64,000 nt of DNA from the NCBI GenBank assembly GCA_016415585.1, contig CP066552.1, positions 3,968,001 through 4,032,000 on the forward strand. Reading direction: 5' to 3'. This document shows, piece after piece, positions 1 to 10,245 of this stretch (within the stretch, counting starts at the first letter, position 1; every line of letters starts with the position of its first letter). This DNA comes from Pectobacterium carotovorum. GTDB taxonomy: Bacteria > Pseudomonadota > Gammaproteobacteria > Enterobacterales > Enterobacteriaceae. A model generated the notes under the pieces. That model searched no databases, was not told the DNA's origin, and saw only the letters and a list, made by a program, of their open reading frames with translations. The translations under genes and the position numbers were made by a program.

Positions 1-3000
1 TAATCTGGCGAGCCAGCGCTGTCGCATCCGCACGAGAAAGGGCAGCAGTGAAGGTCACGGTGAGCTTACCGTCCGCCTGCGCGAAGGTGGCTACCGCTTG
101 CCCGTCTTTGCTAATGACGCCATTCGCCAAGGTGAAACCGTTACCCGCAGTAAAATCGAAGCGATCGCTTGTTGAGGCCGTTTCACCGCGCTGTAGCGTG
201 ATGGAGGCACCCTGATAATTTCCCGCCCCGCCGTTCAGTGCATCCAGTTCTGCATCACTGAGAACGATAGAAGGCGCGACAATCACCGCTGGGCCATCAA
301 CGCGATAAACCGGCAGGCGTGAAGCCTCATCCAGCACCGACACGCCGTTGCCGAGCGTAATCAGACCACCGTCAACCGGCAGCAGATGAGTGAAGCCTGT
401 ACCCTCGTTTTTCAGCGTATCGAGTTTTGTCAGCGTCTCGCCGTTCAATACATAGCGAGTGAGCGCCCCGTCGCTTTGCGTGACGTACAGCACCCGCGCA
501 TCCGCAGCAAGGGCGATATGATTCACGGTGCCTTCTGCCGCCACGCGAGCAAGGTGTGTAAAGGTTCCCGTAGCGGTGTCCAGCGAGAAGGCATCGATCT
601 GCCCTGCACTGGCGACAAAGATGCTGCGGCCATCGGCGCTGACCGTGAGTTGCTCCAGCCCGGATAACGTCACCGAATTTCCTTGCGCATCCGTAAACTG
701 GCGCACATATCCCAATAGCGTCGGCTCACCGCTATCGCCACGCGTATACACAATCAGCGATGAACCATCATTAGCATTCGTAGTAACAAATACCAGATTG
801 CCACGGCTGACTATTTCGCTGGATTGCCACAGGTAAGGTTCACTCCACATACCGCCTTCGATAAGCCCAGCATAAGCAAGCTTGCCTGTCGCTGAATCGC
901 GGGTAAACCAGAGAAGGTTGTAGTTGTTGATGAGATACAGCGTCTTGCCATCATCAGACAGAGCGATCCCTTGGATGTCGTAAAGGTTGCTATTGTGTAT
1001 CTCGTAGTCATCAACGATGGTTTCTTTATGTTCCAGATTGCCTTCACTATTCCGGCTAAACCAAACAATCGCATTGCCGTCGGCACGCAGCGCATACACA
1101 CTGTTGCCATCGGCAGAAACCTGTAGCTGGCTTATTCCTGTCACGCCCTCTGCCGCCGCGAAGGTGCGCACATAGGTCAATTCGCCGCTGTCTGCATCTC
1201 GCTGGAATAACGCAATCGCGCCTTTATCATCGCTGACATACAGCGACAGCCCATCGGTCGTACGGGCGGCAGCCGTCAACGTGCCCAGCCCGCTAATCGC
1301 GGTGTAGGTATTCACCAAACGCAGTTCATCGGCAGAAAGCACTGGATCGTTCGCCACGACAGGCGTGTCGTTGATCGCGGTAATCGCTACCGACAAGGCC
1401 GTCACCTGAGACTCCAGATAGCGATCGGACAGCGTCACCGTCACTGCAACCTGCGCGGCTGGCGTACGGCTGTCGCTGGCGTAGGTAATCTGGCGCAGCG
1501 TATTCTGCACGTCTTCCGTGGTCGGAATTGTGCCTGCATTCGCGTTGAAGCGAATCGTCAGTACGCCATCCTGATTACTAACCTGAGCAATGGTGACGCC
1601 GTCTTTCTGAAGCGTATTGCCGGATAACGTCAGACCGTTTTCAGCACTGAAGCCCAGCTTATCCAGCGCCGTTTTACCGTCGCCCAGCGTAATCTTCAGC
1701 GTCGCGCCGTCGTAGTTGCCCTTGCCACCGTTGAGTTTGTCCATCTGTGCATCAGACACCGTCGCGTCCGGTGCCAGCACTATAGGGTCAGCGCGTTCGG
1801 TATACGTCGGCGTCGTCCCCGGAACCGTGATAATCGGCGCGGTATTGGTTTCTGCCGCAGGCACTAGCGTCAGCGTAATCGCCTGTTCCAGCGTGGTTTC
1901 CGGTGCAGTGCCGTTATAATCATTTTCCTTGATCATCAAGGTGACATGGCGTTCACCACTGGGAGCGCTGCCCAGATAGTTGTAGCCGATGCTGTCAATA
2001 ATCTCTGCGGTTCCACTCGCGCCTCTCCCGACATACAGGAGGACCGTCGCTTTACCGTCCTTCACATCAACAGAATATTGCAAGCCGCTGGCGGTGCGTG
2101 GAACACCGTTGGATTTTTCGAGCACAATCGTGCTGCCATCCACGCTAATCGTTTCGTTAGGCCCTGAGACATCAAACGTTAACACGACCTGCCAGAGGGT
2201 TTGTCCGCTCTCAATCGTGTCAATTTGGGTATCTTTAAACAGCTTAACGAACTCACCGTTGCCCGGAACCTGTGGGTTGAGCACCGTTGTATTCAATATC
2301 GCCGGATCGTTCACACCAACGAGATTGACGGTGATATCCATGTTAGCGGTGTTATTGTCGCCGTCATTAATACTGAAGATGAAGGTCGGCGACGATCCTG
2401 CTTGTTCAGGATCCTGACTGGTGTTCTGGTAAGTAATCTGGCGCAGCACATTTTGCGCCTCGGCTTTGGTTACCACTGCGATAAATTTAATCGTCAGCGC
2501 CCCATCCACTTGAGTAAAGGTCGCGATCGCGACGCCATCTTTCAGGATAGTGTTGCCATCAAGCGTTAAACCGTTTTCGGCCTTCAAACCAAAGGTATCT
2601 TCCGGTAGCCCACCATTTTCCCGACCAACGGTGATACTGGCACCGTTATAATCACCCACACCGTTATTTAACGCATCTAACTGCGGATCGGACAGACGAC
2701 CAGACGGCAGCAGCACTGTGGCATCGTTACCTTCGGTATAGCTTGCACCGGCGATGCCGACATTCAGAACATGGACCTTATCGCCACCAGTCAGATAGAG
2801 CTGCTTGCCATCGGCACTCAGTTCCACCTTTTGCAGATCGGAGAAAGAAATGCCAATCGGGCTATCCCAACCACCGCTAAGGGTGTCTTTCAGCGTCAGG
2901 CTGCCATCGTCCGCGCGGGAGAATACAGAAATGTTCTTCCCGATCACGAACAGGGCTGTGCCATCGGCAGAAACGACCAGATCGGTCGCTAACGCCTCGC

Positions 3001-6000
3001 CGGAATCGCCACCGTCATCGGTGATTGCCGTTGTTTCTGCAAGCGTTAGCGCCCCATCAGCTCCCACCGTGATGGTATTCAGCGTGTGATTTTCCCCATC
3101 GGAATTAATCGCATATAGGGTTTTACCGTCAGGAGAAAGAGCCAGCGAACGGATGTAGTACAGGTTGTCACCTTCTGCACGAATCTGGGAAAGCTGGCTC
3201 AGTTTGCCTTCCACATCGATGCTGAACGCGGTGACTCCGACCGCATCCCCAGCGCCGGCAACAAACAAATAACGCCCGGTTGGATCCAGCACAAGACGAC
3301 TCGCACCGATCAGATTATCGGCCTGAGAAACCACCGCTAGCGTACCGTCCGCCCCGCGCTTAAACACCAGCACGCTGCGGCCGTCAGTATCGCTGTTGGA
3401 CTGAGCAGCCGTTATATAGAGGTAATCGCCTTGCGAAACAATATGGGAGCGCACGTCCAGCGAATGATCGCCCAGCAACGTTTGATCAAGGATACCGGCT
3501 TGCGTCAGTTCACCGTCGCTGCCAACGCTGAAGATCGTGACTGCATTGCCTTCGCTACCCACCACATACAGGTACTGTCCATCAGAAGACAGAATCACAT
3601 CTGATGCACCGGCCAATCCGGCATTATCCACAACGTTATCGGTTTGCTCTGTCTCATTGTTATAGACGGAGCGGTAGTTGAAGAAGGTTTGCGACAGGGT
3701 GAATTTCCCTTCCGCATTGCGCACAAAGACGCTCAGTACCGCTGACCCACTATCAGGTGAGCTCACGACATAGAGCGTTTTGCCATCCGCGGACAGTTGG
3801 CTGTCTTTTACGCCTGTCAGCACATCAACATAATTATTGGAGTCATAGCCATCAAGGGCATAGTCATTCTGAAGAGAGCTGGACTCACCGCCGAGCGCCG
3901 GCATTTGTGCAGGATCGGAGGCAATAGTCAGCGTAATCGTCTGCTCCGCCTGTTCACCCGATGCATCGGTCGCCACGACGGTAATAGAGAAGCTTCCCGC
4001 ACCATTGAGTGCTGGCGTACCGGAAATCGTGCGTGTGTCTGAATCGAAGGTTAAACCAGCCGGAAGGCCATTGACCTGTAGCGTCAGCGCACCATTTTCA
4101 GGATCGCGGAACAGATCTTCTGGTAGCGTGACAGAATACGATTGCCCTGCGGTACCAGATGGCGGGGTGTACTCGTCATTATCCACCACTGGCGGCTTAT
4201 TCGGCACCAGCGTCAATAGCAGACTAGTCTCCTTACTGCCGTCGCTAAAGACGATATTCAGTGGAATTGATGCCCCCGCCGCATCACCATCATTACGGTA
4301 AGTCACCTGATGCAGAACCTGATTGGCTACCGTTTTAGTGACGCTGTCGGTAAAGACAATCTTCGCCTCGCCTTCGCTCACGCTAAAAGTGGCGATTGTC
4401 GCGCCCTGATACTGAATGTCGCTACCGGACAGCGTCAGGCCGTCTCCGCTCTGGAAGGCAAAATGGTCATTTGCCGATGCGTCGCCATTACGGCTAATCG
4501 CGATCGTCGCGCCATTGTAGTCATCGGCAGCATCCAGTTCTCGGTCTGACAGCGTGACGCTCGTGGCAAACGGCATGTCCGCCGTCTGGCTATAAGGTGC
4601 ATTTGCTGCCGCACTGAGCACGTTCAGTCCAGCAAAGAACGTACTGACCCCAGCATAGATATTCTTACCATCCGCACTAACGGCGAGATGGTTGACGGTG
4701 TTAACCGAGAGTTCAACGCTATTGCGGTACGTTAACGCACCGGAATCGTTATCGCGACTAAACACCAGCAGTGACTTACTGCCGAACGCCGCAACATACA
4801 GCGCCGAACCGTCTTCGGAAATCACCAGTTCACGTAACGCCAGCGCATTCGCGGCAATATGCCCTTCGCTATACAGATTCAACGTCCCGGCGTAGGTCAA
4901 CGCCCCTGTATCTGCATCACGGCTGAAAATCGACACAGTGCCCTGCGAGTTTGATGACACATACACAAAACGGTTATCCGGTGAGATAACGATATCCTGC
5001 AACCCCTCAAGGTAGCGGTCGTTTTGCGGAATCTCCGCGCTGTTCACATCAGCCGCTATGGTGCTTTTATTGATCGTGGTGACGTAATCCAGAGAACCCG
5101 ACTCCGCATCGCGCGACAGCACGGTAATACTGTGATTCCCTAGGTTAGAGAGATAGGCCGATGTGCCATCGCTGGACAGCACAATACCGCTTGGGCTTTT
5201 CAGCGGAATGGTATCGCTACCAACCAGTGAACCGACAAACGTCAGCGCACCGGAGGTGGTATCGCGCGAGAAGAAAACAACGGCGTTTTTAGTGGTCGCG
5301 CCATCGACTGGCGTCACGCCGTTAATGGCATACAACGACGTGCCATCATCGGACAGCACAATCTCAGACACTGCCGCATCCAGACCACTTACGCCATCCA
5401 CACCCTGCGTAGCGACAATCCCGACATAGCTCAGTTGGCCTGTCGTGGTATCGCGGCTAAATTGCACCAGCGAGTAGGCGCTTCCGCTTCCTCCCGCGAC
5501 ATACACGCTGGTGCCATCTTTCGACTGCGCCAGCGTAGTGATGGTGTTCAGACCGTTAACCTCAATCGCAGGGGTGGACGGATCGTCCTGTTCGCCCTGC
5601 GTGAAGCTTTGTAGCAACGTCAATTCGCCGGTTTCTGCATCGCGGGCGTAAACGCGTAGATAAGTCTTGCCGCTGTTATTGTTCCCTTCGCTACCGGTGA
5701 CCAGCAGGGTTTTACCATCCTGAGAGACACTGATCGCCGAAACGCGCTCGTTGTAACCGCTTAGCGTACCCGCGTTGTAAAACAGCGTGGCGTCAGGAGA
5801 ATAGGTCGCCTCGATCGTCGGCACGTCGTTTAAGGCCAGATTGATGCTGCTGGAGATCGTCAGCGTCGCGGTGTCACTCCCGCCATTGGCAGTGCCGCCG
5901 TTATCCTGCAATTCGGTTAACGTGATAGTACGCAAGCCGCTGGCGCTGGTACTCTCTTTGCCAGCCGAATAGCTCAGACCGTCGACCAGCGTCATCATCG

Positions 6001-8386
6001 CCATGCTGCTAATGCCCTGAATGCTGCTCAGCACCAGTGAAGACTCACCACTCAGGGCGTTATAGGTGTAGGTATACTGGTAACCGCTAGCCGTGGTGCC
6101 CGCGTTGTCCTTACTCAGATCGATGACTGTGCCATCCACCGTCAGATACTCCTGATTCGGGTTGTTTAGGCCATCAATACCAATCGACAATTTTGTCAGC
6201 GCCTGTCCAGCTTCCCCAGTGTTAATCGCGGTGTCTTTGAACAGCGTGACGGAGGAGCCGCGCGTATCCAGCGTCAGATTGCTTCCGCCCTGACTGACCA
6301 GCGTTGGCGCACTGTTGGCGGTCAGCAGCAGCGCGACCGTGGTTACCGTACTGTTCAGCTCGCCATCGTTCGCGATCACCGTCAGCGCGACGGTTTCGGT
6401 GACGCTCTGGTTGCTGATGTTGCGGTAGGTAATTTGTTTCAGGACGGCATTGGCAGTTTCTTTCGTCACCTCGGCGGTAAACGTCACGCTGAGTACGCCC
6501 TGATTCTGCGTGAATGTCCCAATCTCCGTGCCTAATTGCAGAACTTTTCCATTCTGCAGCGTCAGATTGTTGCCTGCACTTAGGCCAAATCTATCGTCTA
6601 CGGAAGGCGTTTCACGCCCAATGGTCAGCGTGGCACCGTTATAGTTGCCTGCACCGCCGTTTAACACATCCAGATTGTTATCAGAAAGCGCGATATGGTC
6701 GGCAAAGGGTAATTCGCTGCCATAGAGATAAGTGCGTAATGCGCTAAAGCGCTGAATGGCCTCACCGGCGATCAAGAGTGATTGCCCATCAGGTGACAAC
6801 ACCATGCCACGCGTATCGCCAATATTCTGAATCTGGCCGCTTTCCTTCAGCGCCCCTGTCGACGTGCTTACACTATAAATCTGCAACTCGCCTTCGCTGC
6901 TCAGCGCATAAAGCTGGCTACCGTCGGCGTTAAGATAGAGCGCGTTAACGCCTTCCAGCGTTTTCGTGTCCGTGTGAACCAGCGTTTTTCCTTCAGTACC
7001 GCCACGCAGTTGATAGACGCTGATCTCACCGCTGTCAGGATCGGCAACATAGATGAACTGCTGATCCTTCGAGATCGCTAATTGGTACTCTACCGCGCCA
7101 TATCCTTCCCCAGACGTTTCCAGCTTGGCGACAGACGTTAATGTCCCGCTCTCACTCCGCTGGAAAACCGATAGCGTATGCTTCGCCCCCATCCCAACAG
7201 TGACAACATAGTCACCGCTACTTGCCACAATACCGCTACGATCAATCCCGCTGTCACTTACGCGCTGAAGGAGCGTCAGCCCCCCTGTCGTCGTATCGCG
7301 AGTAAAGATGATCATGCCATTCCACTGTGTGGCAACATAAACTTGGGTACCGTCACTGGAGACAGCCAGCCCAGTGGTATTGCCGTTTTGCGAAGCAATC
7401 GTCTGGGTATATACCGGCTGCTCGTCGCTGCCGCTGAGCCGAACCACCTGCCCATTGCTGTCGAGGCTCAGCGCAACAATATTGCTATTACCAGTGATAG
7501 CGTACAGAGAACGGTTGTCAGCGCTCAGTACGACTTCTTTCGCATCCTTGAGTGCGCTTATGCCGCTCAGCGTCTGGCTCAACGTCAGTTTGCCATGTTC
7601 ACCGACGGTAAAGACCCCCAGCGTGCCATCGCTTCCTATGGCATAGGCATAATTACCATTACTGGAATAGCGCACGTCCTGCGGGGATTCCATACCAGGC
7701 ACGATGATTAATTCAGTCAGTTCCGGCGCATCCGATGCGGATACTACCGGTGCCACGTTGATCTTGCTGTCGATAGTGACGGTAGCGTGAATATCCAGAT
7801 CGGCAGTATCGGTATCACCCCCCCCCTCATCGCTCAGGCTTTTCAGCGTCACCACGACGTCACCGCCGGCTACGGTTTTATCCAGCGGCTGGTAGGCGAT
7901 ACTGTCAATCATCGCCCTTGTATCCGCGAGGTTATTGGTGAAACCGTCGATATTAACGGTCACCGTCGTGGTTTCGCCGCTCACTGCCACGCGGTATGAA
8001 AAGCCATCCCCTTCCGCGCGCGTCGTCCCACTCCCTGATTCCAGAGTAATACTTTTACCATCGATGACTAATGCCTGATTCGCGCCCGTGCGGTTGACGG
8101 TGATCACTAAATCTTTCAGCTCTTGTCCGCCGTTATCCGCCGATACGCGAACGTCGCGGAACAGATCGACCGGTTGGAAGCTGTCGCTGCTGTCGGTAAT
8201 GGTGACCGTCGCCTTAACCGGCGTAGCATCAACGCCGGGGGCGGTGTCCGTTGCCGCGACAGCCACCGCGACATCTGCCGCCGTCGCGACAGCAGCAGCA
8301 TCAAACATCATGCGCGGTTCCAATACCCACGCCTGACGCGGTGTGCGCGTTAAGCCTGAACCAGATTTTGAGCGGGAAAAAGTCAT
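1..8386 (-). CDS. Giant LEPR-XLL repetitive surface/exported protein, 3' part outside window
   Basis: The frame stays open from an ATG at 8386 (AGGA just upstream) to the left edge, more than 2,790 codons, so the C-terminus is missing. The N-terminus carries the motif VLEPRMMFDAAA, as in LEPR-XLL proteins, which are large repetitive and probably secreted proteins. Then come an Ig/cadherin-like stretch (DNA 7740-8200) and alternating modules. One is a calx/cadherin-like unit ending near LNGGxGNYxGATL, with copies around 230-260, 1330-1750, 2300-2700, 4190-4570 and 6330-6700. The other is a long run of YVTN/lactonase-type beta-propeller repeats (SxDGxxLYV; about 290-1310, 2760-3860, 4600-5800, 6720-7700). 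A putative-Ig domain (GLPAGLTFD) lies near 3920-4200. The protein is rich in Ser, Thr, Gly and Asp. It starts 58 bp after tadG on the same strand, so co-transcription with the Tad pilus genes is likely. An adhesin or pilus-associated role is inference; secretion by a type I system cannot be tested without the C-terminus. Confidence 0.85.
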   Translation of the reverse strand, partial: MTFSRSKSGSGLTRTPRQAWVLEPRMMFDAAAVATAADVAVAVAATDTAPGVDATPVKATVTITDSSDSFQPVDLFRDVRVSADNGGQELKDLVITVNRTGANQALVIDGKSITLESGSGTTRAEGDGFSYRVAVSGETTTVTVNIDGFTNNLADTRAMIDSIAYQPLDKTVAGGDVVVTLKSLSDEGGGDTDTADLDIHATVTIDSKINVAPVVSASDAPELTELIIVPGMESPQDVRYSSNGNYAYAIGSDGTLGVFTVGEHGKLTLSQTLSGISALKDAKEVVLSADNRSLYAITGNSNIVALSLDSNGQVVRLSGSDEQPVYTQTIASQNGNTTGLAVSSDGTQVYVATQWNGMIIFTRDTTTGGLTLLQRVSDSGIDRSGIVASSGDYVVTVGMGAKHTLSVFQRSESGTLTSVAKLETSGEGYGAVEYQLAISKDQQFIYVADPDSGEISVYQLRGGTEGKTLVHTDTKTLEGVNALYLNADGSQLYALSSEGELQIYSVSTSTGALKESGQIQNIGDTRGMVLSPDGQSLLIAGEAIQRFSALRTYLYGSELPFADHIALSDNNLDVLNGGAGNYNGATLTIGRETPSVDDRFGLSAGNNLTLQNGKVLQLGTEIGTFTQNQGVLSVTFTAEVTKETANAVLKQITYRNISNQSVTETVALTVIANDGELNSTVTTVALLLTANSAPTLVSQGGSNLTLDTRGSSVTLFKDTAINTGEAGQALTKLSIGIDGLNNPNQEYLTVDGTVIDLSKDNAGTTASGYQYTYTYNALSGESSLVLSSIQGISSMAMMTLVDGLSYSAGKESTSASGLRTITLTELQDNGGTANGGSDTATLTISSSINLALNDVPTIEATYSPDATLFYNAGTLSGYNERVSAISVSQDGKTLLVTGSEGNNNSGKTYLRVYARDAETGELTLLQSFTQGEQDDPSTPAIEVNGLNTITTLAQSKDGTSVYVAGGSGSAYSLVQFSRDTTTGQLSYVGIVATQGVDGVSGLDAAVSEIVLSDDGTSLYAINGVTPVDGATTKNAVVFFSRDTTSGALTFVGSLVGSDTIPLKSPSGIVLSSDGTSAYLSNLGNHSITVLSRDAESGSLDYVTTINKSTIAADVNSAEIPQNDRYLEGLQDIVISPDNRFVYVSSNSQGTVSIFSRDADTGALTYAGTLNLYSEGHIAANALALRELVISEDGSALYVAAFGSKSLLVFSRDNDSGALTYRNSVELSVNTVNHLAVSADGKNIYAGVSTFFAGLNVLSAAANAPYSQTADMPFATSVTLSDRELDAADDYNGATIAISRNGDASANDHFAFQSGDGLTLSGSDIQYQGATIATFSVSEGEAKIVFTDSVTKTVANQVLHQVTYRNDGDAAGASIPLNIVFSDGSKETSLLLTLVPNKPPVVDNDEYTPPSGTAGQSYSVTLPEDLFRDPENGALTLQVNGLPAGLTFDSDTRTISGTPALNGAGSFSITVVATDASGEQAEQTITLTIASDPAQMPALGGESSSLQNDYALDGYDSNNYVDVLTGVKDSQLSADGKTLYVVSSPDSGSAVLSVFVRNAEGKFTLSQTFFNYRSVYNNETEQTDNVVDNAGLAGASDVILSSDGQYLYVVGSEGNAVTIFSVGSDGELTQAGILDQTLLGDHSLDVRSHIVSQGDYLYITAAQSNSDTDGRSVLVFKRGADGTLAVVSQADNLIGASRLVLDPTGRYLFVAGAGDAVGVTAFSIDVEGKLSQLSQIRAEGDNLYYIRSLALSPDGKTLYAINSDGENHTLNTITVGADGALTLAETTAITDDGGDSGEALATDLVVSADGTALFVIGKNISVFSRADDGSLTLKDTLSGGWDSPIGISFSDLQKVELSADGKQLYLTGGDKVHVLNVGIAGASYTEGNDATVLLPSGRLSDPQLDALNNGVGDYNGASITVGRENGGLPEDTFGLKAENGLTLDGNTILKDGVAIATFTQVDGALTIKFIAVVTKAEAQNVLRQITYQNTSQDPEQAGSSPTFIFSINDGDNNTANMDITVNLVGVNDPAILNTTVLNPQVPGNGEFVKLFKDTQIDTIESGQTLWQVVLTFDVSGPNETISVDGSTIVLEKSNGVPRTASGLQYSVDVKDGKATVLLYVGRGASGTAEIIDSIGYNYLGSAPSGERHVTLMIKENDYNGTAPETTLEQAITLTLVPAAETNTAPIITVPGTTPTYTERADPIVLAPDATVSDAQMDKLNGGKGNYDGATLKITLGDGKTALDKLGFSAENGLTLSGNTLQKDGVTIAQVSNQDGVLTIRFNANAGTIPTTEDVQNTLRQITYASDSRTPAAQVAVTVTLSDRYLESQVTALSVAITAINDTPVVANDPVLSADELRLVNTYTAISGLGTLTAAARTTDGLSLYVSDDKGAIALFQRDADSGELTYVRTFAAAEGVTGISQLQVSADGNSVYALRADGNAIVWFSRNSEGNLEHKETIVDDYEIHNSNLYDIQGIALSDDGKTLYLINNYNLLWFTRDSATGKLAYAGLIEGGMWSEPYLWQSSEIVSRGNLVFVTTNANDGSSLIVYTRGDSGEPTLLGYVRQFTDAQGNSVTLSGLEQLTVSADGRSIFVASAGQIDAFSLDTATGTFTHLARVAAEGTVNHIALAADARVLYVTQSDGALTRYVLNGETLTKLDTLKNEGTGFTHLLPVDGGLITLGNGVSVLDEASRLPVYRVDGPAVIVAPSIVLSDAELDALNGGAGNYQGASITLQRGETASTSDRFDFTAGNGFTLANGVISKDGQAVATFAQADGKLTVTFTAALSRADATALARQI

Positions 8387-8444
8387 CGTGTCATGTCCTG
8401 TAATGAAAGGGGCAAATCGCGTCATTCCTGGCTACCTTCAGCGG

Positions 8445-10064
8445 TCATTCAACCAACCGAACATAGCCGCCCTCGGTTTCGATCTGGCCGGCAATACGAT
8501 TCAACCGTTGAATCAATTGATCCTCAACGCCCTCTGCGCCGAAGCCTGCACCATCGATAAAGCTCATGCGTTTTTCACCTTCGGTGCAAATCAGCAGGCC
8601 TGGCGTCGCTTCGGCGTCAAACAGGTTGCGGCCAAAATCCTCTGGGTCGCCGGGACGAATGCCGACAAAATAAAATTTGATATTGCGCGCACGGAAGCTG
8701 GAACACAGGTCACGGAAACGCTGCGCAGCAAAGGTACGGGCGGGATCCGAGCCGGTTTGACCACTAAATGCATTTCGGTTGAAGTTGTAGCTGTCGGTGT
8801 CGAACCAGTTGCCAATCGTGTTAGCCATCATCACGATCACCTTTTGCCCGTCACCGTTGCCGTCCAGATTGAAATCCAGCGGCAGCTTGGCATCGCCCCA
8901 GCCGTCTGAACCGCGCATGTTGGGTGACAGCGCCGCGCCCGCCCATGACATGCCGATGGCGTAGTTCACGTTGAAACGGGCAGAAAACTGTTCGATACGC
9001 TGATTCAGCCTGCTTTCTTCATTGGTCAGCGGCATCAGCGCGGCGTTCGGGCACCCTTTGTCTGCCACGATCCAGCGGGTATCTACCGCATTGGTATCGT
9101 CAAAATCGGGATTCGGGCCGCGCCAGGAGATAGGTGGTGCGCCGGGACTGCCGTTTTGCGGCAAATCGTGGCGGTAATAGACCTTGAATTGGCCGACGGG
9201 CGGTTCATCCCAGAAGAAGTTTTCTTCCCGACCCAGCCCACGATACATGCACAGCAGGTTAGCGCGACGATCAGGGAAACGGCGGTCGGCCATGCTACTG
9301 ACCACGCCACTGGCAAACAACGAGCGCAGTTCTGGCGGGTTCAACGCACCCGGTGCAGCCCAGCGCCGAATGCGGTTGGCGTCTTCCGCATCGTATACGC
9401 TAACCGACTGGCTGTACGGCACCAGCGATAGCCACAGGTTGTCACGTTTGCCGTCTGCGCTGCTCAGCATGCGTTCGACAAAACTGCGGCTAACGCTTTT
9501 CAGCGAACGGATATCCCCCTCACTCATATCCCCCGTCACCGGCATGACGAAGGCAATTTCGGTCGGGCGGTTGATGACTTCGGAGGTCGAGTACACTTCT
9601 TGTTTCCTCGCACCGAGGCTCAGCAAACTGGGCTTGGTTTCGAAGGCAACGGTGACGGTATAAGTTTTACGCGTCTCGCTGTTGCGCCCTTCCGTGACGG
9701 CCACGTCACCTGCTGCCAGTTTTTCACTCAGAGCACTATTCATCCCCAGATTGTTTTTGACGTAGTCATACGCCAGCTTATTGGTCTCTTCCTGACTGTA
9801 TTCTTCGCCATTAATGGTCGCCTGATGCCCGACGGCCAACGCAGCGGCATCCGTCGCGCGCTTGATTTGCGTTGCATCGCCGGTTGCCGTGGAGGTATCG
9901 ACAATAAAAGCCGCCGTCACCAATAACGCCATGGCACCCAGCGTATAGAATGCCGTGCCCGCGCCCTTTTCCTGCTGAATAAAGGCAGACAGGCGTTCAC
10001 GCCAGAACAGAGTGATTCCGGTAGCGTCTTTTTTTACTCTTCTGTTCTGTAAGGTTTTTTTCAT
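8445..10064 (-). CDS. tadG: TadG-like pilus assembly protein
   Basis: 539 aa. A cytosolic N-terminus of about 35 residues is followed by one hydrophobic segment (GTAFYTLGAMALLVTAAFIVD) and a TadG-like region (DATQIKRATDAAALA). A long periplasmic part resembles a von Willebrand A domain. The usual MIDAS sequence DxSxS is replaced by VMPVTGDMS, so metal binding by the canonical residues is doubtful. TadG proteins belong to the pseudopilin-like TadE/F/G group needed for Flp pilus assembly. It is the last recognisable tad gene. A 181-bp gap (10065-10245), in which I see no gene, separates it from tadF, so it could have its own promoter. The ATG at 10064 follows an AAGGA-rich leader. Confidence 0.88.
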   Translation of the reverse strand: MKKTLQNRRVKKDATGITLFWRERLSAFIQQEKGAGTAFYTLGAMALLVTAAFIVDTSTATGDATQIKRATDAAALAVGHQATINGEEYSQEETNKLAYDYVKNNLGMNSALSEKLAAGDVAVTEGRNSETRKTYTVTVAFETKPSLLSLGARKQEVYSTSEVINRPTEIAFVMPVTGDMSEGDIRSLKSVSRSFVERMLSSADGKRDNLWLSLVPYSQSVSVYDAEDANRIRRWAAPGALNPPELRSLFASGVVSSMADRRFPDRRANLLCMYRGLGREENFFWDEPPVGQFKVYYRHDLPQNGSPGAPPISWRGPNPDFDDTNAVDTRWIVADKGCPNAALMPLTNEESRLNQRIEQFSARFNVNYAIGMSWAGAALSPNMRGSDGWGDAKLPLDFNLDGNGDGQKVIVMMANTIGNWFDTDSYNFNRNAFSGQTGSDPARTFAAQRFRDLCSSFRARNIKFYFVGIRPGDPEDFGRNLFDAEATPGLLICTEGEKRMSFIDGAGFGAEGVEDQLIQRLNRIAGQIETEGGYVRLVE

Positions 10065-10245
10065 TCCTTCCTATCCTGTATTCCTGGATTCAGCGCGTAC
10101 TCAACCCGCCCATAAAGCGGGAAAATAAAAACGACATTGCTCGTATGCCTATAGATTTTTTAATCGTTTCGTTATTCCGGTAACGAGAAGCTCGCTGCCG
10201 TTTGCGGTCTATTTGCCGCTTCTGTGTCTTATATAAAGCCCGTCG

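Noticed and set aside
1..8353. Plus-strand frames of 60-177 codons across the first 8.3 kb
   Set aside because: They are antisense shadows of one continuous minus-strand frame with clear domain repeats, and none shows family motifs or a ribosome site.
1..8386. Repeated DNA that could suggest a CRISPR array or tandem satellite
   Set aside because: The repeats are diverged protein modules hundreds of bases apart within a coding frame, with no short identical repeats or uniform spacers.
8343..8909. 188-codon plus-strand frame opposite tadG
   Set aside because: It covers the tadG C-terminus and the giant gene start in antisense and has no recognisable domain.
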